A stretch of 63,822 bases of DNA from Actinobacteria bacterium UBA6100. GTDB lineage: Bacteria > Actinomycetota > Coriobacteriia > Anaerosomatales > Anaerosomataceae. A program made the translations under genes and the position numbers. Positions 1 through 10,700 of this stretch are shown piece by piece. The stretch's first letter is position 1. Each line of letters opens with the position of its first letter. The stretch covers positions 227-64,048 of the forward strand of contig DIWS01000008.1 in assembly GCA_002423585.1 (NCBI GenBank). Direction: 5' to 3'. Below the pieces are notes generated by a model. It saw only the letters and a program-made list of their open reading frames with translations. It did not search any database and was not told the DNA's origin.

Positions 1-521
1 GCGCCGAAGCGCTTGATGTAGTCCATCGCTACGCGCGTCATGCCGGCGCTCTGGATCCCCTTGCCATCGTCTGAGAACGCGACGGCGCCTTCGGTGAGCA
101 TGTCGGCGATCTCGGCCAGCTGCTCGCCCTTCTGACCTGCGGTGATCGCACCGATCGGATACACGCGCACCACGCCCGTGGCCGCGGCACGCTCGATGAT
201 GAAACGCACCTTCGAGCCGCTGTCGCACACGGGCTCCGTGTTGGGCATGCAGGCCACCGCGGTGAAACCGCCGTGCGCGGCCGCACGCGTGCCGCTCGCG
301 ATCGTCTCCTTGTACTCGCGGCCGGGCTCGCGCAGGTGCACGTGCACGTCGGCGAGACCCGGCAACACCACCTTCTCGGCGCAGTCGATCACCTCGGCGC
401 CCTCGGCGGTGACGTCCTCGCCCACCGCCACGATGACACCGTTATCCACGAGCACGTCGAGAACGGCATCGAACCCCGCCGCAGCGTCGACGACACGCCC
501 TCCCTTAAGCAGCAGCGCCAC
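1..521 (-). CDS. pyrC: Dihydroorotase, N-terminal part (runs off the left edge)
   Basis: Cyclises carbamoyl-aspartate to dihydroorotate, the third step of pyrimidine synthesis, in the cytoplasm. About 173 residues are visible. They contain the metal-binding HVHLREPG motif about 60 residues in and CMPNTEP soon after, both typical of class I dihydroorotase. I chose the GTG at 519-521 because GGGAGG lies about 8 nt upstream. This makes the start overlap the end of pyrB by 17 nt, so translation is probably coupled. The C-terminal half, with the rest of the metal site, is outside the window. It is the third gene of a pyrR-pyrB-pyrC operon. Confidence 0.93.
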   Translation of the reverse strand, partial: MALLLKGGRVVDAAAGFDAVLDVLVDNGVIVAVGEDVTAEGAEVIDCAEKVVLPGLADVHVHLREPGREYKETIASGTRAAAHGGFTAVACMPNTEPVCDSGSKVRFIIERAAATGVVRVYPIGAITAGQKGEQLAEIADMLTEGAVAFSDDGKGIQSAGMTRVAMDYIKRFG

Positions 522-1440
522 TGTCGGCACCTCCCAGCAGCAGGTACATGACGGCCATGCGGACCGCCACGCCGGACTCCACCTGGTCGAGTATCACGCT
601 GCGCGAGGAGTCGGCCACATCGGCCGAGATCTCCACGCCGCGGTTCATCGGCCCCGGATGCATCACGATCGCGTGCGAAGGCAGCTTCGCCATCCGCTCG
701 AGGTTCATACCGTAGAGCGTGGCGTACTCACGGTTGCTCGGGAACGGCATCCGCTCGGCACGCTCGAACTGCACGCGCAGCAGGTAGCAGACGTCGAGGG
801 TGGGCAGCGCCTCGTCGAGGTCCCACATCACCTCGGCGCCAAGGATGTCCGGCCGCGAGGGCAGGAGCGTCGGCGGCGCGATCAGCACCGGCGTGGCGCC
901 CACCTTGTTGAGCGCGGGCACGAGCGAGCCGGCAACGCGCGAGTGGCAGATGTCGCCTACGATGCCCACACGCAGCCCTTCGAGCTTCCCGAGCGACTGG
1001 CGCATCGTGTACAGGTCAAGCAGCGCCTGCGTGGGGTGCTCGTGCACGCCGTCGCCTCCGTTGACGATGGAGCAGTCCATCGCCCCGGCGAGCATCTGCG
1101 GCGCGCCGGCGTACTTGTGGCGGACCACCACCAGGTCGCAGCTCATCGCCGCGAGCGTCCGCGCGGTGTCGAGCAGCGTCTCGCCCTTCACCGTGGCCGA
1201 GGACGACGCGGTGAAGTTCACGCCGTCAGCCGAAAGACGCTTCGAGGCGATCTCGAAAGACATCCGCGTGCGCGTCGAAGGCTCGAAGAACAGGTTCACG
1301 ATCGTGCGGCCGCGGAGCGTGGGGAGTTTCTTGATGCGACGCTGGTTCACTTCGGCGAAGGACTCGGCGGTGTCGAGGATGAGTGCGATCTCCTCGGCCG
1401 TGACGTCGTCCATCGTCATGATGTGCTTGCTCGCGAGCAC
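505..1440 (-). CDS. pyrB: Aspartate carbamoyltransferase catalytic subunit
   Basis: Condenses carbamoyl phosphate and aspartate to N-carbamoyl-aspartate, the committed step of pyrimidine synthesis. The 311-aa length is normal for the catalytic chain. The carbamoyl-phosphate loop STRTR is at residues 55-59, HPTQALLD at 135-142 and the late HPGPMNRG motif is present. The start is a GTG one base after the pyrR stop, with GGAGGA inside the end of pyrR. No pyrI regulatory chain is adjacent, so it is probably a PyrB-only enzyme as in Gram-positive bacteria. Control is likely through PyrR and the shared leader. Confidence 0.97.
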   Translation of the reverse strand: MLASKHIMTMDDVTAEEIALILDTAESFAEVNQRRIKKLPTLRGRTIVNLFFEPSTRTRMSFEIASKRLSADGVNFTASSSATVKGETLLDTARTLAAMSCDLVVVRHKYAGAPQMLAGAMDCSIVNGGDGVHEHPTQALLDLYTMRQSLGKLEGLRVGIVGDICHSRVAGSLVPALNKVGATPVLIAPPTLLPSRPDILGAEVMWDLDEALPTLDVCYLLRVQFERAERMPFPSNREYATLYGMNLERMAKLPSHAIVMHPGPMNRGVEISADVADSSRSVILDQVESGVAVRMAVMYLLLGGADSGAAA

Positions 1441-1441
1441 G

Positions 1442-1996
1442 CTACTCCTCCTTCCCGTCGTCCTCGAGGATGATGACGGCCTCGCGGTCGTCGTGCTCCT
1501 CGAGCAGGACCTTCACGCGCTCGCGGCGCGACGTGGGCACGTTCTTGCCCACGAAGTCCGCCCGGATCGGCAGCTCCCGGTGGCCGCGGTCCACGAGCAC
1601 CGCGAGCTGGATCGCCCCGGGGCGGCCGTAGTCCATGATCGCGTCCATCGCCGCGCGGATGGTGCGGCCGGTGTACAGCACGTCGTCCACGAGCACGATC
1701 GTGCGGTCCTCGACCGTGTAAGGGATGTCGGTGGTGTGCACCTCCGGCGACAGGCGTATCGCCACGTCGTCGCGGTAGAACGATATGTCGAGACTGCCCA
1801 CCGGCACGGTCGTGCCCTCGATCGCGGCGATCCGCTCGGCGAGGCGGTTGGCCATGTCCACGCCGCGGGTCATGATGCCCGCCAGCGCGATGGAGCCGGC
1901 CCCCTTGTTCGCCTCGAGGATCTCGTGCGCGATACGCGTCAGCGCACGGTCCATGGCACGGGCGTCCATCACCTCGGCCTTCTCGCGATAGCCCAC
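1442..1996 (-). CDS. pyrR: PyrR: pyrimidine operon regulator / uracil phosphoribosyltransferase
   Basis: UMP-responsive RNA-binding regulator of pyr genes, often with uracil phosphoribosyltransferase activity. The PRPP loop VLVDDVLYTGRTI is at residues 101-113 of a 184-aa protein (B. subtilis PyrR is 181 aa), and the N-terminal ALTRIAHEI segment is typical. The frame is open up to 2107, but the GTG at 1994-1996 fits the family N-terminus and lies 11 nt behind GGGGAGG. A second GTG at 2006-2008 overlaps that Shine-Dalgarno. First gene of pyrR-pyrB-pyrC, downstream of a 240-nt leader with two hairpins. Confidence 0.95.
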   Translation of the reverse strand: MGYREKAEVMDARAMDRALTRIAHEILEANKGAGSIALAGIMTRGVDMANRLAERIAAIEGTTVPVGSLDISFYRDDVAIRLSPEVHTTDIPYTVEDRTIVLVDDVLYTGRTIRAAMDAIMDYGRPGAIQLAVLVDRGHRELPIRADFVGKNVPTSRRERVKVLLEEHDDREAVIILEDDGKEE

Positions 1997-2012
1997 TCTT
2001 CGTTGCACCTCC

Positions 2013-2031
2013 CCGGTCCTGAGTCGACCGG
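2013..2031 (-). promoter_or_regulatory. Hairpin abutting the pyrR ribosome-binding site
   Basis: CCGGTC (2026-2031) pairs with GACCGG (2013-2018) around a 7-nt loop, and the 3' arm runs straight into the GGGGAGG Shine-Dalgarno of pyrR. Its position suggests translational control of pyrR, possibly as a PyrR target. I cannot match the known PyrR-binding loop consensus here, so the ligand is unproven. Confidence 0.4.
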
Positions 2032-2046
2032 TCCCGGGCACAGAGA

Positions 2047-2077
2047 ACGCCCTCTTGCGGCTAAGGCAAGAAGGCGT
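2047..2077 (-). promoter_or_regulatory. Strong hairpin in the pyrR leader (attenuator or upstream terminator)
   Basis: Twelve base pairs with one G-U: ACGCCTTCTTGC (2066-2077) against GCAAGAGGGCGT (2047-2058) around a 7-nt loop. It is followed by TTCTCTG, only a weak U tract. It lies about 50 nt upstream of the pyrR start. It could be an intrinsic attenuator of the pyr operon or a structural element of a longer PyrR-binding leader. Confidence 0.45.
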
Positions 2078-2237
2078 CTGCGTCGGCTTGCGCGCGTCCC
2101 GCAGCACGGGACGGGGCTCATCTATGCGGTTTGCTCCTTGCCGGCCTCACGGGACCGGTGTTAAAGGTCTGCCCGAAGATACCAGGACACGGCGCGTGCC
2201 ACAACCCGCACATTCGGCTGTCCGACGAGCGGTGCGA

Positions 2238-3596
2238 CTACGCGAGCGGAAGCCTGATCACGAACGCGGCACCGCCGAGGTCGGAGGGGTGCACGCCCAC
2301 CTTTCCCCCGTGACGCTCGACGATCTCGCGTACCACGGCAAGGCCGATCCCCACACCACCGCTCATCCGCGTCCGCGCAGGATCGCCACGCCAGAAGCGC
2401 GTGAAGACACGCTCGCGGTCCTCTTCGGCCACGCCCGGTCCCGAATCGGCCACCTCGATGACGGCCTCGGCCCCGTCACTGAGGAGCCTGAGACGCACGG
2501 TGCCGCCCTCCGGCGTGTAGCGTGCCGCGTTCGAGAGCAGGTTGCCCACCGCCTGCGTGAGGCGATCACCGTCGCCGCGGACCACAAGGCCCTCGGCAAT
2601 CACCTGCTCAAGGACGTGACCCGTCGACTCCATGAGCGCACGCGAGCTCTCGAGTGCGACGGCCACCGGGGCGGCCAGGTCGATCGGCACGACCGCGAAC
2701 TGCGCCGCGCCGGTCTCGAGTCGCGAGAGGTCGAGGATCGACTGCGTGAGGCGCCCCAGCCGCATGGTCTCGTCGTGGATCAACGTGAGGCGCTCCTCGT
2801 CGGTGGGCAGCACGCCGTCCTGCATGGCCTCCACGGTCGCCTGGATGGCCTGCAGCGGCGTGCGGAGCTCGTGCGCCACGTCGGCGGTGAGCTGCTGTTC
2901 GAACGCGCGCTCGGCCTCCACGGCGTCGGCCATCTGGTCGAAGGTCACGCCCAGGTCGGTGATCGGGTCGCCGCCGGTCATGCCGGTGCGCGCCGAGCGG
3001 TCCCCGCGCCTGAGCGCCTCGGCTGCGCGGGTGACGACTGCTATCGGCTTGACGATGCCGCGCGAGAACAGCACACCCGCAAGCGACGCGAGCACCACGG
3101 CGATCGCAGCGGCCAGAGCGAGGCCGCGCAACGACGTGGCCTGGAACCACCGGTCCCGCTCTGTGAGCAGGCTGCCCATCGCGGTCTGCACGACAAGCGC
3201 CTCCCCCACGACCTCGCCGTCCACGACGATGTCGCTCCGCGCCGTCACCTGTGTGGCGTCCGGCGGCGTGCCGTCGGTCATCATCCCGCCCATGCGCCCC
3301 TGCGAGTATGCGACCACCTCGCCGTCGGCGTCGAGCACGAGCAGGCGGTACTCGCCCGTGATACCGAGATGCGCGAGGTTCACGAACGTGACCGTCTCCC
3401 AGCTCCCGGCATCGGCGTACACCTGCGAGAGCACGCTGGCCACGTCGTCGGCGCGCTCCTGCACACCACGCTGCACGTAGACCTCGAACTGGCGCTGCCA
3501 TGTGACGCTGATGACCACCGCCGCGATGACGGCGGTCGCCACGGCCACGAACGCGAACGCGATCGCCAGCCGGAATGTGAGGTCCCTGGGTCTCAC
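2238..3596 (-). CDS. Membrane sensor histidine kinase with HAMP domain
   Basis: Autophosphorylating kinase of a two-component system. Two membrane helices (about residues 9-31 and 157-178) enclose a sensor domain of about 125 residues, followed by HAMP (about 179-230) and HisKA with AHELRTP (phospho-His 242). The ATPase domain has N box GNLLSNAARY (351-360), G1 DSGPG (384-388) and G2 GGVGIGL (413-419). The length of 452 aa is normal. The GTG start overlaps the stop of the upstream OmpR-type regulator by 4 nt, so the two form a cognate pair. The stimulus cannot be read from the sequence. Confidence 0.95.
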   Translation of the reverse strand: MRPRDLTFRLAIAFAFVAVATAVIAAVVISVTWQRQFEVYVQRGVQERADDVASVLSQVYADAGSWETVTFVNLAHLGITGEYRLLVLDADGEVVAYSQGRMGGMMTDGTPPDATQVTARSDIVVDGEVVGEALVVQTAMGSLLTERDRWFQATSLRGLALAAAIAVVLASLAGVLFSRGIVKPIAVVTRAAEALRRGDRSARTGMTGGDPITDLGVTFDQMADAVEAERAFEQQLTADVAHELRTPLQAIQATVEAMQDGVLPTDEERLTLIHDETMRLGRLTQSILDLSRLETGAAQFAVVPIDLAAPVAVALESSRALMESTGHVLEQVIAEGLVVRGDGDRLTQAVGNLLSNAARYTPEGGTVRLRLLSDGAEAVIEVADSGPGVAEEDRERVFTRFWRGDPARTRMSGGVGIGLAVVREIVERHGGKVGVHPSDLGGAAFVIRLPLA

Positions 3597-4294
3597 GAGG
3601 CCTCCTGCGGCGATTCGAAGCGGTACCCGACCCCGAACACCGTATGGATGAACCGCGGCTCCTTGGGGTCATCGCCAAGCTTCGCCCGCAGGTTCTTCAC
3701 ATGGGAGTCGATGGCGCGCTCGTAGCCCTCGAAATCGTAGCCGAGCACCTTCTCGACGAGCTCCATGCGCGAGTACACACGTCCCGGGTAGCGCGAGAGC
3801 GTGGTGAGCAGTTTGTACTCACTCGCGGTCAACTCGGCCTCGGCGCCGTCGACGAACACCTTGTGGCCTGCGAGGTCGATCGCGAGCGGCCCGTACTCGA
3901 CCCGCGATCGCTGTGGCTCCGACTCCGTGCGCGCACGGCGCAGTAGCGCCCGGATGCGCGCGACCAGCTCGCGGGGCGAGAACGGCTTGACCAGGTAGTC
4001 GTCAGCGCCAAGGTCGAGACCGGCGATGCGCTCCTCCTCGCTGCCCTTGGCCGTGAGCATGATGATCGGGACGTCGGAGGTGTCGCGGATGCGCCGGCAC
4101 ACCTCTTCGCCCGGAACGTTTGGCAGGTTGAGATCGAGCACGACCGCGTCGTATGCATGCGTCGAGAATGCCTCAAGGGCGCGCGCACCATCGCCGACCG
4201 CCGTGACCCAGTAGCCGTCACGCTCCAGGTACGCCTCGACCACCGAGCGCGTCTGCGCCTCGTCTTCCACCAGCAGGATCCTGCGCGTCTCCAC
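3593..4294 (-). CDS. OmpR/PhoB-family response regulator
   Basis: DNA-binding partner of the kinase at 2238-3596. The receiver domain is at residues 1-118 with acidic pocket E10/D11, phosphoacceptor D54 (VVLDLNLP) and K103. A winged-helix DNA-binding domain occupies about 130-228. The frame is open to 4462, but the GTG at 4292-4294 gives a 233-aa protein typical of the family and has AGAGAGGA about 7 nt upstream. The residues before it look non-coding. The target genes are unknown. The pst operon is about 11 kb away and a PhoB-like role is possible but not shown. Confidence 0.93.
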   Translation of the reverse strand: METRRILLVEDEAQTRSVVEAYLERDGYWVTAVGDGARALEAFSTHAYDAVVLDLNLPNVPGEEVCRRIRDTSDVPIIMLTAKGSEEERIAGLDLGADDYLVKPFSPRELVARIRALLRRARTESEPQRSRVEYGPLAIDLAGHKVFVDGAEAELTASEYKLLTTLSRYPGRVYSRMELVEKVLGYDFEGYERAIDSHVKNLRAKLGDDPKEPRFIHTVFGVGYRFESPQEAS

Positions 4295-4388
4295 TCGCCC
4301 GTCCTCTCTCACGCCTCCTGCCGAGGATAGTACCGCCGTCTGGTGGCCTCGCGCACGAGTTGTGGAGGTTGTGTGGAGCGACGGGGAC

Positions 4389-5774
4389 TTACGCCTGCGC
4401 GTCGGGCCCGCCCGGATCGGCCGACCGCTTCGGCAGCGTGAGGCGGAACGTCGACCCTTCACTCGAGGTGGACACGAGCTCGAGTGAACCGCCGAGCAAG
4501 CGCGCTAACCGCGCCGCGATCGCGAGGCCGAGCCCGGATCCTTCGGCGCCGGACATCTCCGACTCGGCGCGGACGAAGTCTTCGAAGACGCGCTCGCGCT
4601 GCTCCTCGGCGATGCCCGGGCCGGTGTCGGAGACATCGAAGGTCACCACATCGGGACCGGCGGTCACAGTAAGGCTGACAGTGCCGGCCTCGGTGTACTT
4701 CACCGCATTCCCCAGCAGGTTGAGCAGGATCTGCAGCACCTTGCGTGCGTCGGTCCACATCGCGGCGTCGGGAGTCGGTCCGGGGCGCCATGCGAGCCCC
4801 TTGGCGGATGCGAGCGAACCCACCGTGCCGTCAAGAGAGCTCATGATCTCCAACAGCGTCACGTCGGCGAGATGAACCTCCATCTTCCCCGACTCGATCC
4901 GCGAGAGGTCGAGAACGTCGTCAACAAGGGCGTGAAGGTGCTCCGCCGACGTGCATACGAAGCCGATCTGCCGCGCCTGCTCGTCGCTGAGCGGGCCGGC
5001 CACGCCGTCGGCGAGGAGCCGGGAGAACCCGAGTATCGAGTTCAGCGGAGTCCGCAACTCGTGGCTCAGCGTCGCGAGGAACGCGCTCTTCGCCTTGGTG
5101 GCCGCCCTCAGCTCGGCGTTGACTCGCTCCAGCTGTGCGGTGCGCTCCGAGACCAGACGCTCGAGGTCGGCCTGATAACGGAGCAGCTCCTCGCGTGCCT
5201 CATGCGCTTCGGTCACGTCGCGCACGAGCACGACCTCCGCCGGCCGGCCATCGACTGTCGTCAGGTGAGACGTGACATCGACCCACAGTTCTGCGCCGTC
5301 CTTGGTGCGGTGGCGCCACAGGCCGGCCTGATCGATCGCCCCGTGCCCGGCACTCCGTGTGGCCTCGATGTTGGCCATCAGACGATCCCGGTCCTCGGTC
5401 GGCCGGATGTCGGCGATGGTCATGCGCAGGAACGCTTTGCGGGTATACCCGTACTTGTGCACCGCCGCGTCATTGACCTTCAGGAACGCGAGCGTCTCCA
5501 GATCGTAGAACCACATCGGGTTCGGGTTCGCGTCGAACAACTCGCGGTACATCCGCTCGTGCGCGGCGTATTGCATGGCATACCGGCTCACGAGCACGTA
5601 GAGCGAGACGCCGGTCACGAACACGAACGCCAGGCCTTTGACGAACGAGTACCGCGTTATCATCTCGGCGCTCAGGCCGAGCCAGGCGAGCACTCCGTCG
5701 GAGAACGCGATCCATGCGACCCCGAACACCGAGTACATGACCGCCACATTGAGGGCACGCTCCCTGGGCACCAC
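4389..5774 (-). CDS. PAS-domain sensor histidine kinase
   Basis: The protein has two N-terminal membrane helices (about residues 8-32 and 43-65) with almost no extracytoplasmic loop. A PAS domain (about 75-190), a coiled coil (190-230), HisKA with SHELRTP (phospho-His 238) and a HATPase_c domain with N, G1 and G2 boxes follow. At 461 aa the layout suggests sensing inside the membrane or cytoplasm through PAS. No response regulator follows it directly. The nearest one, 95 nt downstream, already has its own kinase, so this may be an auxiliary or orphan kinase. The GTG start follows GAAGGGAG. Confidence 0.93.
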   Translation of the reverse strand: MVPRERALNVAVMYSVFGVAWIAFSDGVLAWLGLSAEMITRYSFVKGLAFVFVTGVSLYVLVSRYAMQYAAHERMYRELFDANPNPMWFYDLETLAFLKVNDAAVHKYGYTRKAFLRMTIADIRPTEDRDRLMANIEATRSAGHGAIDQAGLWRHRTKDGAELWVDVTSHLTTVDGRPAEVVLVRDVTEAHEAREELLRYQADLERLVSERTAQLERVNAELRAATKAKSAFLATLSHELRTPLNSILGFSRLLADGVAGPLSDEQARQIGFVCTSAEHLHALVDDVLDLSRIESGKMEVHLADVTLLEIMSSLDGTVGSLASAKGLAWRPGPTPDAAMWTDARKVLQILLNLLGNAVKYTEAGTVSLTVTAGPDVVTFDVSDTGPGIAEEQRERVFEDFVRAESEMSGAEGSGLGLAIAARLARLLGGSLELVSTSSEGSTFRLTLPKRSADPGGPDAQA

Positions 5775-5839
5775 ACTCTCCCTTCACGTCTACCGTTAGG
5801 AACGTACCCGTTGGGGCGGGGCTTCGGTCCTGAGCAGGT

Positions 5840-6844
5840 CTATGCGTCCGGCGGGAGCACGATCGGCAGCACCTCGTCGCCCGCAGCGGTCCTGCCGAGC
5901 GACTCGGGCTCAAGGGACCTGAGTGGCCCGGCGAGGTCGGCCGGCAGCGCGTCGGTCAGATCGATCCGCTCGCCGGTGATCGGATGGTCGAACGCGATAC
6001 GGTACGCGTGCAGGAACTGCCTGCCGAGGCCGAGTTCGGCCCTGGGGTGATTGCGGCCGTAGAGCGGATCGCCCACCACCGGGTGCTTGATGTACTGCAT
6101 GTGCACACGGATCTGATGCGTGCGTCCCGTGTAGAGCTTGCACTCCACCAGCGTGTAGCCGTCGTCGTAGCGACCCGCGTTGAACCGCTCGAGCACGCGC
6201 AGCGTGGAGACGGCCTGCTTGGCATCGGGATGATCCGAGACCGCCATGCGCAGACGGTCCTTCGGATGACGTGCCAGCGGAGCGTCGATGATGCTCGTGT
6301 CCGGCGCGATGTAGCCGTGCACCAGCGTCACGTAGCGGCGCTCCACCGAGCGGATCTTGAGCGCCTCGGACAGCGCGATCTGCGTCTCATCGTCCTTGGC
6401 CACCATCATCAGGCCCGACGTGTCCTTGTCGAGCCGGTGCACGATACCCGGGCGCTCGTCACCCTGCTGCGTGCCGAGGTCACCGGTGTGGCCGAGCAGC
6501 GCATGCACGAGCGTGCCCGTCGAATGCCCGCGTGCAGGATGCACCACGAGATCCGCCTGCTTCGAGAGCACGATCAGGTGCTCGTCCTCGAAACGGATGT
6601 CGAGGGGGATGTCCTCGGCCTCGAGCGTGCACTCCTCGGCAGGTGCCGGATACACATCGATACGCTCGCCGGCGCGCGTGATGTGACGCTTCGTCGCGAT
6701 CTCACCGTTCACGCGCACGTTTCCGCCGGCGAGCAGCCGCTGGGCCGCGGAGCGGCTCGGCAGGATATCGAGCTGGCCGAGGAGGATGTCGAGCCGCGTC
6801 CCGGCCTCATCGCCCCGTACGTTATGTGTGATGCGCTCATTCAT
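5840..6844 (-). CDS. rluD: RluA/RluD-family 23S rRNA pseudouridine synthase
   Basis: Converts specific uridines of ribosomal RNA to pseudouridine. An S4 RNA-binding domain (about residues 14-65) precedes the synthase domain with the catalytic-loop signature HRLDKDTSG (136-144, catalytic D139). The ATG at 6842-6844 gives 334 aa, matching the family, and overlaps the lspA stop by 8 nt. There is no clear Shine-Dalgarno, so translation probably depends on lspA. Upstream in-frame codons exist to 6889 but lie inside lspA. The lspA-rluD order is common in Gram-positive bacteria. The exact target uridines are not certain. Confidence 0.93.
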   Translation of the reverse strand: MNERITHNVRGDEAGTRLDILLGQLDILPSRSAAQRLLAGGNVRVNGEIATKRHITRAGERIDVYPAPAEECTLEAEDIPLDIRFEDEHLIVLSKQADLVVHPARGHSTGTLVHALLGHTGDLGTQQGDERPGIVHRLDKDTSGLMMVAKDDETQIALSEALKIRSVERRYVTLVHGYIAPDTSIIDAPLARHPKDRLRMAVSDHPDAKQAVSTLRVLERFNAGRYDDGYTLVECKLYTGRTHQIRVHMQYIKHPVVGDPLYGRNHPRAELGLGRQFLHAYRIAFDHPITGERIDLTDALPADLAGPLRSLEPESLGRTAAGDEVLPIVLPPDA

Positions 6845-7355
6845 CGGCGACACACGCCGCCATGTCGCCCGGAGCCGCGCTGGCGGCATCCGGCGCGTGG
6901 TGATGCTCCGTACCGAAGAGCAGCCACCACACCAGGAGCGCGACGCCGATATCGAGGGAGATGTCGGCGACGTTGAACACAGGGAACCAGCCGAGGTCGA
7001 AAAAGTCGGTCACGCCGCCGGATACGACCCGGTCGACCAGATTGCCGCAGGTGCCCGCGGCAATCATCGCGAGCGCGGCGTGCGCCAGCGGGCTCTCGGG
7101 GCGAACGCGGTGGATGACGTAGGCGATGACCGCGAGAACCACGACGGCGACCGCGATCAGGAACCACTGCTGACCCTTGAACATGCCGAAGGCCGCGCCC
7201 GTGTTCCTCACGTGTGTGAGCCAGAGAACGTCCGGGATGATCGGCCGTGACTCCCCGACTTCGAAGGCGCCTCGTACGAGCCACTTGGTGATCTGGTCTA
7301 CCGCGAGGATACCGGCGATCGTCGCCGCGAAGAGCGCCAGACGCCGCTTCGTCAC
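6837..7355 (-). CDS. lspA: Lipoprotein signal peptidase (signal peptidase II)
   Basis: Membrane aspartyl protease that removes the signal peptide of diacylglyceryl-modified prolipoproteins. It has four membrane helices and the conserved segments NTGAAFG (51-57), GNLVDR (catalytic D108) and FNVADIS (catalytic D131). The length of 172 aa is normal. The GTG start shares one base with the TAG stop of the upstream TraR/DksA-like gene and has GAGGAG upstream. Likely clients in this window include PstS, the BMP protein and the DUF4349 protein, all with lipoboxes. The histidine- and alanine-rich C-terminal tail is not conserved. Confidence 0.96.
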   Translation of the reverse strand: MTKRRLALFAATIAGILAVDQITKWLVRGAFEVGESRPIIPDVLWLTHVRNTGAAFGMFKGQQWFLIAVAVVVLAVIAYVIHRVRPESPLAHAALAMIAAGTCGNLVDRVVSGGVTDFFDLGWFPVFNVADISLDIGVALLVWWLLFGTEHHHAPDAASAAPGDMAACVADE

Positions 7356-7720
7356 TAGACGCTCTCCTCGTGTTCCTTGCACGCCACGCACAGATCGGCC
7401 TCCGGCATCGCCTCGAGCCGCTCGGTGGGGATGATCTCACCGCAGCGTGCGCAGACACCGTACGTGCCGTCGTCCATGCGCCGAAGTGCGCGCTCGATCT
7501 GCTCGAGGCTCTCGCGCGCCTGCTCCACGATCGTCATGTCGAGCTCCCGCGCGAAGGTCGCCGAACCCTGGTCTGCCATGTGGTCGCGGTAGTTGTTCTC
7601 GCCGGAGACGTCAGAGAGCGTCTCCTGGCCCTCGCGCTCGTATTCCTCTATCTCGCTGACGAGGCGATCGCGCTCGCTCTCGAGTGCGGCCCGCAACGCC
7701 TTCAATGTCGTAGCTTCCAT
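7355..7720 (-). CDS. TraR/DksA-type C4 zinc-finger protein
   Basis: A 121-aa protein with an N-terminal alpha-helical hairpin and a C-terminal four-cysteine zinc finger (C90, C93, C111, C114), the architecture of DksA/TraR proteins that bind the RNA polymerase secondary channel. It lacks the longer coiled coil of E. coli DksA, so a DksA-like effect on transcription is inference. The ATG follows GGAGG 8 nt upstream. Codons upstream to 7813 are unlikely because they cross the hairpin at 7758-7780. It is the first gene of a traR-like/lspA/rluD operon, a frequent arrangement in Gram-positive bacteria. Confidence 0.9.
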   Translation of the reverse strand: MEATTLKALRAALESERDRLVSEIEEYEREGQETLSDVSGENNYRDHMADQGSATFARELDMTIVEQARESLEQIERALRRMDDGTYGVCARCGEIIPTERLEAMPEADLCVACKEHEESV

Positions 7721-7757
7721 CGGTCGTCCTCCCTCGCACACGGGGGGTGTATGGCAA

Positions 7758-7780
7758 AGCGCCCCCGCCGAGGGGGCGCT
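7758..7780 (-). terminator. GC-rich hairpin between ileS and the traR-like gene
   Basis: A perfect 9-bp stem, AGCGCCCCC (7772-7780) with GGGGGCGCT (7758-7766), around a 5-nt loop and followed by TTTGCC. It sits 65 nt after the ileS stop and fits an ileS terminator. Because a TATACT box lies upstream at 7800-7805, it may instead be in the leader of the next operon and act as an attenuator. Confidence 0.6.
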
Positions 7781-7799
7781 GGTGCTCCTTGCTCGCTTC

Positions 7800-7805
7800 A
7801 GTATA
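7800..7805 (-). promoter_or_regulatory. Putative -10 box for traR-like/lspA/rluD
   Basis: TATACT, 5 of 6 to the consensus, lies 80 nt upstream of the start at 7720. No TTGACA-like -35 is visible. The region just upstream carries several G runs (about 7806-7825). Confidence 0.35.
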
Positions 7806-7844
7806 CCACCCACCCGCCACCCTCACGGCGGCGGGGCACACGCA

Positions 7845-10619
<2,775 letters not shown>

Positions 10620-10668
10620 CACGCCAATCCTCTCGCTCTTCAGGAGTCCCGCTCCACACAACAGCAAA

Positions 10669-10700
10669 GCGCGCCCGTCCGCGTCTGGGACGAAGCGCGC
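10669..10700 (-). terminator. Terminator hairpin of the ileS T-box
   Basis: GCGCGC-TT-CGTCC (10688-10700) pairs with GGACG-G-GCGCGC (10669-10680) around a 7-nt loop, followed by TTTGCTGTTG. The CGTCC arm overlaps the antiterminator partner, so the two folds exclude each other. This points to transcriptional rather than translational T-box control. Confidence 0.75.

Noticed and set aside
142..1473. Long plus-strand ORF antisense to pyrC and pyrB
   Set aside because: It mirrors well-recognised genes on the other strand, is rich in H and R, and has no recognisable domain or ribosome site. Long antisense frames are expected at this GC content.
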